From contig CAYRUU010000041.1 of NCBI GenBank assembly GCA_964427825.1, positions 1-7,242 on the forward strand: 7,242 nucleotides of DNA, written 5' to 3'. The position numbers were made by a program, and so were the translations under genes. The notes beneath the pieces are model-generated. The model had not been told where the DNA came from. It saw only the letters and a program-made list of their open reading frames with translations, and searched no databases. Shown here piece by piece: positions 1-3,680 of the stretch (position 1 is the stretch's first letter; each line of letters begins with the position of its first letter). The stretch is from GCA-2747515 sp964427825. Its GTDB lineage: Bacteria; Patescibacteriota; Minisyncoccia; Moranbacterales; GCA-2747515.

Positions 1-72
1 CTTATCCACCCACCATTTGGGGCTATGAAGGTGTTGCATGGCATGCGTTGCGGTAGGGAAGTCATGTGTCAT
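1..72. other. Unassignable edge fragment, possible partial gene
   Basis: Two readings are open here and neither can be proved. On the minus strand an ATG at 72 opens 24 codons that run off the left edge without a stop; it is preceded only by a weak AGG. On the plus strand a frame entering at position 3 reads 17 codons rich in aromatic residues (two Trp, two Tyr) and stops at TAG 54-56, which would be the C-terminal tail of an upstream gene. The plus reading matches the orientation of the next gene. An open stretch this short is expected by chance, so I only flag that coding sequence may enter from the left. Confidence 0.25.
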
Positions 73-157
73 CTTCACGCCTGATTGGTATTATTTTGAC
101 TTTGCTGGATGTCATCCCGACCGAAGAGTCTTACGCACCACAGACTGAAGAGCTGCA

Positions 158-183
158 GGGTTCATTGTGGAATCTATGAACCC
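158..183. other. 8-bp stem-loop in the leader region
   Basis: GGGTTCAT (158-165) and ATGAACCC (176-183) are perfect reverse complements around a 10-nt loop. No T-tract follows on either strand, so it does not look like a terminator. It lies about 50 bp upstream of the promoter of the secreted-protein gene and could be an operator-like dyad or an RNA hairpin of an upstream transcript. Role unknown. Confidence 0.4.
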
Positions 184-234
184 GCCAAAACTACACTATT
201 CGCAAAAATGATGATTTTTGGTGAAAAGATGTCA

Positions 235-262
235 TTGACAAAGTGTGGTGCTTTGATAAAAT
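235..262 (+). promoter_or_regulatory. Sigma70-type promoter for the 319-867 gene
   Basis: A perfect -35 box TTGACA (235-240) is followed after 16 bp by TAAAAT (257-262), one mismatch from the consensus -10. Transcription would begin near 269, giving a leader of about 50 nt that carries the GGAGG ribosome site. It is one of the two best promoter matches in the window and is correctly placed for the only gene downstream. Confidence 0.65.
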
Positions 263-307
263 GGCTTGTGTCTTGCTTTACAAAAAAATAACACAACATT
301 AAAAAGC

Positions 308-312
308 GGAGG
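308..312 (+). promoter_or_regulatory. Shine-Dalgarno site deciding the start at 319
   Basis: GGAGG sits 6 nt upstream of GTG 319. The upstream in-frame TTG at 313 would directly abut the SD, so the GTG is the better start. None of the core genes whose start lies in this window has an SD of this quality. Confidence 0.6.
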
Positions 313-318
313 TTGATC

Positions 319-867
319 GTGAGAGATGTCGTGATCGGTGCAATGATTTTTTGCGTATCATTTTTTTCGTTTGCCGAGTTTTCTTGTGCGAAAACACATT
401 CGCTGCAGAAAAGCGTCGGCATGGCTGTAGCACAGTGCGAGGACATGGCAAGCATACGAGTTTTGGTGGTTATGGAATTACCAGATCCGTTTGGTGGCGC
501 CACACCTGCAGGCTATCGCACACAAGCTGCATGCTACGATCTCAAAAATCGCATCACGCAATGGCTCTGTGATGCGGATGATCAACATTATGCACTCTTG
601 ACAGAGTGTCTAAATGCCATACGTATCAAAAATATGTATGGTGTAGACATCAGCGCTCAAGCACCAAAGGTTTTCGGGGGAGACCCAAATGGCAAAAATC
701 AGCTATTATTTGGTCCTGACCCCTTGGATGTGGTGGGTAGGAGTGAAGTCAAGTTGTATCTCCTTTCTCCACACAACAAAGATGTTGGGGAAGCACGTGC
801 CAAAAAGATGAGAGGGAAGCAAAGTGCGCAATGTTCTTTACATCCCAAAGGGGAAGGAGGGGAGTAA
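319..867 (+). CDS. Hypothetical secreted Cys-containing protein
   Basis: I do not recognise this 182-residue protein. The N-terminus looks like a signal peptide: Arg2, a hydrophobic stretch at about residues 4-19, and a plausible signal-peptidase site after Ser-Cys-Ala (22-24). There is no good lipobox. The predicted mature part has five Cys (40, 72, 84, 97, 172), a Gly/Pro-rich segment around 55-65 (PDPFGGATPAGYR) and a second one around 119-135 (FGGDPNG, FGPDP). The tail is basic and then Gly/Glu-rich. No second membrane helix is evident. GTG 319 is chosen because GGAGG lies 6 nt upstream and a consensus promoter is at 235-262. The gene stands alone; no clear rho-independent terminator follows it. 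That it is exported and disulfide-bonded is an inference. It is probably real given promoter, SD and signal peptide, but function is unknown. Confidence 0.65.
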   Translation: MRDVVIGAMIFCVSFFSFAEFSCAKTHSLQKSVGMAVAQCEDMASIRVLVVMELPDPFGGATPAGYRTQAACYDLKNRITQWLCDADDQHYALLTECLNAIRIKNMYGVDISAQAPKVFGGDPNGKNQLLFGPDPLDVVGRSEVKLYLLSPHNKDVGEARAKKMRGKQSAQCSLHPKGEGGE

Positions 868-986
868 TCTAAAAAAAGCCATTGGCAACGCAATGTCGCG
901 CTTACGAAGGGCGATTGTAGTGAGATTTCTACGTTTTCATAGAATAATACAACAACATTCCAATCAAAAACCAGGCAACACCTTTA

Positions 987-997
987 ATGTCGCACAA
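987..997 (-). repeat. Exact copy of one Xer half-site of the dif-like element
   Basis: ATGTCGCACAA at 987-997 is identical to the reverse complement of the right arm (1483-1493) of the dif-like site. What follows (CCTTTT, then ACCTCTCTGTT) matches neither the central hexamer nor the other arm, so it is a half-site only. An exact 11-mer match inside a 7-kb window is unlikely by chance (below about 1 percent). It could be a remnant of an Xer-mediated insertion or a coincidence. Confidence 0.35.
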
Positions 998-1068
998 CCT
1001 TTTACCTCTCTGTTGTGGAAATGTAAAAAGTGATGAGGGATGAGAAGAATACCAATGATAGCACCTTA

Positions 1069-1106
1069 CCTTGCACTGCAAGGCAGTGATTCTTGACGCA
1101 TGTCAA
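1069..1106. other. Cluster of overlapping and adjacent dyads
   Basis: CCTTGC/GCAAGG (1069-1083, loop ACT) overlaps CACTGC/GCAGTG (1074-1088, loop AAG); both have perfect 6-bp stems and exclude each other. Directly after them TTGAC/GTCAA (1093-1106, loop GCAT) forms a third dyad. No T-tract follows. These could be protein-binding dyads or an RNA switch-like structure; no family is recognised. Confidence 0.4.
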
Positions 1107-1144
1107 ATAACTAGCGATGTATAGGTATATAAAAATATTTTTTA

Positions 1145-1179
1145 TTTTGATAAAAATTATTTTTCAATTTTAATCAAAA
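1145..1179. repeat. 35-bp AT-rich inverted repeat
   Basis: TTTTGAT (1145-1151) pairs with ATCAAAA (1173-1179), and AAAATT (1153-1158) with AATTTT (1166-1171). The arms are separated by a single A/A mismatch (1152/1172) and close on a 7-nt loop (1159-1165), so 13 of 14 positions pair. It lies in the most AT-rich block of the window, next to the 12-bp palindrome AAAAATATTTTT (1131-1142). With so few GC pairs it is a poor terminator; a DNA-level dyad such as a nucleoid-protein site is possible. Confidence 0.5.
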
Positions 1180-1465
1180 ATACGTGAATCATAAAAATAC
1201 ACCACAATAATCTTTTGCAATGCTTTTTGTGTAAAGAACTCCTCCGGAAATTACACTGTATGCCTGTAGAACATCACATCTCAATCACAGTCATACGACG
1301 TAGTGCACACATCGTATAGGGAGAGAGTCCTTTGTCCCATAGATATAGCATAATACACGGCTTAATTATTTATTATAATAGGAACTCCTTGCCACATGGC
1401 ACGTCGCTTGCGGTGTTTGTTTTCATTGATGCTACTTTAAAAAAGATAAGGGTATGTCTTGTATA

Positions 1466-1493
1466 ATGTCGTATAATATACATTGTGCGACAT
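1466..1493 (-). other. dif: Candidate dif site (Xer recombination site)
   Basis: The 28 bp divide as 11 + 6 + 11, as in known dif sites. On the plus strand the left arm is ATGTCGTATAA (1466-1476), the centre TATACA (1477-1482) and the right arm TTGTGCGACAT (1483-1493). The two arms are near-perfect inverted copies (9 of 11 positions). Read on the minus strand, the centre TGTATA is identical to that of E. coli dif; the arm starting TTAT corresponds to the XerD side and the arm with CGCA-AA to the XerC side. By my alignment from memory 19 of 28 positions agree with E. coli dif, 16 of 17 in the core. Family knowledge: Xer tyrosine recombinases resolve chromosome dimers here, with FtsK. Converging gene orientation supports a terminus location. 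It could instead be a dif-like module of a mobile element. Confidence 0.7.
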
Positions 1494-1569
1494 ACTGTAA
1501 AAACAGGAGAAGAGGTGTTAAATATTATAATATGTTTGTGTGGCGTAGTCGCATGGGAGAGAAAGGAGG

Positions 1570-1686
1570 ATGCTTCTCATTTCCTTTAGCGTACGCGGCA
1601 TCGTCATAATAATACCCATCGCTATGATAGTCCCTTGTGTGATCCTGTTCTATTCGTTTTATCCAACAATAGAACGGCTTGCGTGA
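1570..1686 (+). CDS. Possible small single-helix membrane peptide
   Basis: An ATG at 1570 opens 38 codons ending at TGA 1684-1686. The predicted peptide starts MLLISFSVRG and contains an uninterrupted hydrophobic run (about residues 10-30, IVIIIPIAMIVPCVILFYSF) suitable for one membrane helix, followed by a short polar tail (PTIERLA). A strong AGGAGG lies at 1564-1569 but ends directly at the ATG, which is too close for normal initiation; GGGAG at 1555-1559 has 10-nt spacing. The hydrophobic stretch could simply result from A/T-rich codons. Treat it as a weak candidate. Confidence 0.2.
   Translation: MLLISFSVRGIVIIIPIAMIVPCVILFYSFYPTIERLA
1645..1677. other. 10-bp stem-loop
   Basis: GTTCTATT (1647-1654) and AATAGAAC (1668-1675) pair perfectly and extend outward by a G-U and a C-G pair to 1645/1677, with a 13-nt loop (1655-1667). 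The stem lies inside the possible 38-codon ORF. No T-tract follows, so it is not an obvious terminator. Confidence 0.35.
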
Positions 1687-1887
1687 TCATGCTCTTGTGT
1701 GGCTTGTATGTAAAACAACGAGGCCGTCCTTAAAGTAGCGTCATGGCATACCATAAGGTACTCTCGCAAATATTGCAAAAGAATACACTGCAGCAAAACG
1801 TCCACAGTATTCATTAGGAGGTGTGCAATGCCCCTTTTTACAGAAAGTGCGTGACTATATATTTTGCAGAGAACTCCCAGAGAGGTC

Positions 1888-1895
1888 CCCTGCCC
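1888..1895 (-). promoter_or_regulatory. KOPS-like octamer pointing at the dif candidate
   Basis: The minus strand reads GGGCAGGG, an exact match to the E. coli FtsK orienting motif GGGNAGGG, directed leftward toward the dif-like site. About one such octamer is expected by chance in a window of this size, and KOPS specificity in this lineage is not known to me. Confidence 0.25.
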
Positions 1896-1916
1896 TTTTG
1901 TAAAATGACAAGAGGG
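1893..1916. other. 9-bp stem-loop near the DnaA box
   Basis: CCCTTTTGT (1893-1901) pairs with ACAAGAGGG (1908-1916) over nine positions including one G-U, with loop AAAATG. No T-run follows on either strand. It overlaps the KOPS-like octamer and lies 17 bp before the DnaA box. Confidence 0.4.
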
Positions 1917-1933
1917 AAGTCGGGTTTCACAAC

Positions 1934-1942
1934 TTATCCACA
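1934..1942 (+). promoter_or_regulatory. Perfect DnaA box
   Basis: TTATCCACA matches the strongest bacterial DnaA-binding consensus exactly. I see no cluster of further boxes: only TTATCCACC at 2-10 is close, and TTATCCAACA at 1659-1668 has an insertion. A single box does not make an origin. It may be a titration or regulatory site, or chance, since roughly a 5 percent chance exists of one such 9-mer in a window this long. Confidence 0.4.
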
Positions 1943-2072
1943 GAGCCTGCTTTGCTGATGATCGGAGGTGGTTTCATTGCCGTGCATTTGTATGCATGGA
2001 GAAACTCTATACAGAACATTTCTCTACTTTATTACAGTACACAGCTATTATGGGAAAGATGTGAAAACGCTA

Positions 2073-2780
2073 CTAGTGATTTTTAATCACTGTACCGTGA
2101 AACTTTTCTTCATTGAGATATGCGGCGACGTTGTCAAGGTTTGCACCGGCAAGTGTGACAACTTCTAAATCCTCTTTTTCTGCATACTCCGATGCCACGG
2201 GATCAAACGGGACGTTCATGCCTGGTGTCCATTTCGTGTCAATGTGTTCACGGTATTGATTCCACGACATCTCCTCAATTTTTTGTGCATCGGGGTATTT
2301 CTTCGGATCCTTGTCATAGACATAGTCAATGTTAGAAAGGTTGATGATCTTCTTGATACCCAGGTAGCGTGCCAAAAGCGCTGTGTCGTAGTCAGTGGAA
2401 AAACCCGGTTTCCATCCCGCAGCAATCATGATGGCGTTGTTGCATTGGTGAAAATCTTCAAGATCATGCGGATTGGTATTGATGCGCGGGTAGGCATAGT
2501 CGCTAAAAATTGTACGGATCAGATGTGCGTTCAACCGTGTTGCATGGATGCCCAGCCAGTCCCGATCTTCATCCGCAACATCGGCAACAACTGCCGTGGC
2601 CGCTTGTGCATAATGCCGTGCTGTTTTACCGCCACCAGTGATAAAAACAAAGCGCTGTTGTTTTTGTGTGATTTGATCAATGATAAGTGCGCGAAACTGT
2701 ATGAGAAAATCCGTATTAACATCATCCGGCACAATGAGCGATCCACCCATATTGATGATGAATGTTTTTTTGGCATCCAT
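2073..2780 (-). CDS. pyrH: UMP kinase, archaeal type
   Basis: Phosphorylates UMP to UDP with ATP, feeding UTP synthesis in the cytoplasm; member of the amino-acid-kinase fold. Visible motifs over the 235 residues: N-terminal phosphate-binding loop with MGGSL (11-15), TGGGKTAR (48-55), the UMP-side segment DWLGIHATRLNA (74-85), GWKPGFSTDYDTALLA (122-137), NLSNIDYVYDKDPKK (147-161), GMNVPFDPVA (187-196) and a C-terminal LAGANLDNV (210-218). The TRLNA and GWKPG..TD.DTA features and the short length match the archaeal-type subfamily rather than the usual bacterial hexameric form. ATG 2780 is the natural N-terminus (MDAKKTFIINMGG), but no SD precedes it; an extended -10 is seen about 30 nt upstream. 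The gene follows the Ada-like gene by 62 bp in the same direction and may have its own promoter. Family call is secure; the symbol follows bacterial usage. Confidence 0.93.
   Translation of the reverse strand: MDAKKTFIINMGGSLIVPDDVNTDFLIQFRALIIDQITQKQQRFVFITGGGKTARHYAQAATAVVADVADEDRDWLGIHATRLNAHLIRTIFSDYAYPRINTNPHDLEDFHQCNNAIMIAAGWKPGFSTDYDTALLARYLGIKKIINLSNIDYVYDKDPKKYPDAQKIEEMSWNQYREHIDTKWTPGMNVPFDPVASEYAEKEDLEVVTLAGANLDNVAAYLNEEKFHGTVIKNH
2075..2091 (-). terminator. Weak terminator-like hairpin at the pyrH stop
   Basis: AGTGATT/AATCACT (7 bp, 3-nt loop) spans the last codons and part of the stop of pyrH. On the minus strand a short TTTT occurs 7 nt after the stem. The stem is AT-rich and the U-run is displaced, so efficiency is doubtful. 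Confidence 0.35.
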
Positions 2781-2809
2781 AGCGATTGTGAGGTTAGTGA
2801 TAAAAATAG

Positions 2810-2818
2810 ATTATTGCA
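2810..2818 (-). promoter_or_regulatory. Possible extended -10 for pyrH
   Basis: Read on the minus strand, TGC precedes AATAAT, close to the extended -10 TGNTATAAT, 29 nt upstream of the pyrH ATG. No recognisable -35 is present. This would allow pyrH to be transcribed apart from the gene upstream of it. Confidence 0.3.
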
Positions 2819-2842
2819 TGTGGTTGGTTACATAGACGCTTT

Positions 2843-3238
2843 CTAACATGACTGTGAGCGCGTATACCCTTCTTTTTGCGCCTGCTCCGCGGATGTGAAA
2901 CAGCGCAAGTTTTCTTTGGCGATGTTTTTGGCGTAGGAGCATGTTGGCGGATAGTACTTTGTACCCTTGGCACTGCCAACAAAGAGGCAATCGCGCGCAG
3001 TCAGTGTGGGAGAAGGTGCCTGTGCAGAAGACTCCCCCACCTCATTGGGTTGCGCCACAGGCTGCGCAGGACGTACGATGGTGATTAAAGGATCCTCACG
3101 CTCCGCAGCACCGCTGTAAAAACCAAATAAAAAACTCCCCGCAACGGCACACAGTGCCACAAAACTCGCAAAAAGGTGCTTCTCGTGGGCGATCAGCCAT
3201 GTCCATGTGCGTAGACAAACTGTGCGAAGCAATGACAT
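2843..3238 (-). CDS. Membrane-anchored Ada-like Cys-domain protein
   Basis: A 131-residue protein of unknown role. Residues 22-42 form one strong membrane helix (FASFVALCAVAGSFLFGFYSG), followed by a Pro/Gln/Ala-rich linker (about 50-80) and a C-terminal domain (84-131) resembling the metal-binding domain of Ada: FVGSAKGTKYYPPTC, then YAKNI..ENLRCF, and finally EGYTRSQSC. Four Cys are available there (84, 100, 113, 131). Classical Ada domains end in a C-x-x-C pair; here the first Cys of that pair is Ser, so metal binding, if any, uses a different set. Nothing suggests DNA-repair methyltransfer. The domain probably faces the outside. ATG 3238 is preferred over TTG 3253 because the TTG lies inside the -10 box 3253-3258. 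No SD. Divergent from rpmA; pyrH follows 62 bp downstream. Domain similarity is fairly clear, function is not. Confidence 0.8.
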   Translation of the reverse strand: MSLLRTVCLRTWTWLIAHEKHLFASFVALCAVAGSFLFGFYSGAAEREDPLITIVRPAQPVAQPNEVGESSAQAPSPTLTARDCLFVGSAKGTKYYPPTCSYAKNIAKENLRCFTSAEQAQKEGYTRSQSC

Positions 3239-3246
3239 AGTGGTAA

Positions 3247-3275
3247 TTGACAATTATACATTCTTCGGATATACT
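3247..3275 (+). promoter_or_regulatory. Sigma70-type promoter for rpmA
   Basis: TTGACA (3247-3252), 17-bp spacer, TATACT (3270-3275): perfect -35 and near-perfect -10 at ideal spacing. Transcription would start near 3282, giving a leader of about 55 nt before the rpmA ATG, in which no SD is visible. The -35 and spacer overlap the -10 of the divergent Ada-like gene. Confidence 0.75.
3253..3258 (-). promoter_or_regulatory. -10 box for the Ada-like gene
   Basis: On the minus strand the hexamer reads TATAAT, a perfect -10, ending 14 nt upstream of ATG 3238. The predicted RNA leader is only about 7 nt. No -35 match is seen at 16-18 bp. It overlaps the rpmA promoter spacer, so the two promoters probably compete for polymerase. 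Confidence 0.45.
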
Positions 3276-3336
3276 ACCACAGTATGCAAGAAACAGCAAA
3301 AGGTGTTTCTCTTGATAAATCGTATTTGGTATTGCT

Positions 3337-3624
3337 ATGGCACAACGTAAAGCTGGCGGATCTACGAAACTCGGTCGCGATTCAATTGCAAAGCGTCTTG
3401 GTGTAAAAGTGTATGGATCGCAGCGCGCAGAAGCAGGAAATGTTCTCGTGCGGCAACGCGGAACAAAAATACATCCTGGTCTCAATGTGCGACGCGGTTC
3501 AGATGATACACTCTATGCCAACGTTGCCGGTATCGTTCGTTTTGTTGACAAGAAGGTTAAGGATTTTACTGGAAAAATCACGTCACGCAAGTTCGTAGAC
3601 ATTGTGATGGAAACAAAGAAGTAA
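3337..3624 (+). CDS. rpmA: Large-subunit ribosomal protein bL27
   Basis: Component of the 50S subunit whose N-terminus reaches the peptidyl-transferase centre. The 95-residue product starts MAQRKAGGSTKLGRDS and continues RLGVKVYGSQ, AGNVLVRQRGTKIHPG, NVRRGSDDTLYANVAGIV, which is the bL27 signature throughout. The C-terminus is about ten residues longer than in E. coli (FTGKITSRKFVDIVMETKK). The start gives the mature-type N-terminus directly, without the cleavable extension found in Firmicutes. rpmA usually follows rplU, but here it stands alone on the plus strand among minus-strand genes, with its own consensus promoter and a strong terminator. No SD precedes ATG 3337. Identification is certain. 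Confidence 0.97.
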   Translation: MAQRKAGGSTKLGRDSIAKRLGVKVYGSQRAEAGNVLVRQRGTKIHPGLNVRRGSDDTLYANVAGIVRFVDKKVKDFTGKITSRKFVDIVMETKK

Positions 3625-3644
3625 ATGTCCTTTATGTCGTACGG

Positions 3645-3671
3645 AAAAAACCGCCCCACAGGGGCGGTTTT
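3645..3671. terminator. Bidirectional rho-independent terminator
   Basis: CCGCCCC (3651-3657) and GGGGCGG (3661-3667) form a 7-bp GC stem with loop ACA, flanked by AAAAAA (3645-3650) and TTTT (3668-3671) followed by CGTTT. It sits 20 bp after the rpmA stop and 10 bp after the pyrG stop on the other strand, so it can end both convergent transcripts. Confidence 0.92.
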
Positions 3672-3680
3672 CGTTTATTG

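Larger units (their letters stand above)
868..2072. other. 1.2-kb gene desert, candidate terminus region
   Basis: I find no convincing protein, tRNA, rRNA, tmRNA, SRP RNA or RNase P RNA in this stretch, which is exceptionally long for the compact genome seen to its right. It includes a very AT-rich block (about 1126-1200), four TATAAT hexamers (1374, 1462, 1472, 1526) lacking good -35 boxes, many dyads, a dif-like site, a stray Xer half-site, a perfect DnaA box and three SD-like purine runs followed by only tiny ORFs. Genes on both sides point into it. The sub-elements are listed separately. Confidence 0.6.

Noticed and set aside
73..318. tRNA or other structured RNA around the 158-183 hairpin
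   Set aside because: No cloverleaf, no T-loop motif, no CCA end; only the single stem-loop is supported.
824..1033. 69-codon ORF overlapping the end of the secreted-protein gene, possible frameshift extension
   Set aside because: Homopolymer runs (GGGG, AAAAAAA) make a frameshift conceivable, but the extension has no recognisable features and no SD; nothing shows the upstream frame is broken.
1093..1130. Promoter from TTGACG (1093-1098)
   Set aside because: The nearest TATA-like hexamers lie at 21 bp or more; no acceptable -10 at 16-18 bp.
1431..1739. 10-bp inverted repeat GCTACTTTAA / TTAAAGTAGC, possible ends of a 309-bp mobile element
   Set aside because: A 10-bp inverted match in 2 kb is expected by chance, no target-site duplication, no extension of the arms.
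1236..1877. Heptamer GAACTCC at 1236, 1382 and 1871, as if a spaced repeat family
   Set aside because: Irregular spacing, no conserved flanks, and about one triple heptamer is expected by chance in 1.2 kb; not a CRISPR or iteron array.
1911..1930. GAGGGAAGTCGGG resembling the P4 region of RNase P RNA
   Set aside because: Several consensus bases differ and no matching 3' partner (ACAGAAA followed by the GGCTTA block) is found before pyrH.
868..2072. Replication origin
   Set aside because: Only one perfect DnaA box, no dnaA, dnaN or rpmH nearby, and genes converge on the region rather than diverge from it.
1968..2168. 66-codon plus-strand ORF
   Set aside because: About half of it is antisense to the end of pyrH and the SD-like GGAGG overlaps its first codon; the later TTG start does not remove the antisense overlap.
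2244..2846. 200-codon plus-strand ORF opposite pyrH
   Set aside because: Shadow of the pyrH coding strand; the pyrH motifs are intact on the minus strand.
3096..3485. 129-codon minus-strand ORF across the rpmA start and the Ada-like gene
   Set aside because: Crosses two divergent promoters and is antisense to rpmA; composition is that of a shadow frame.
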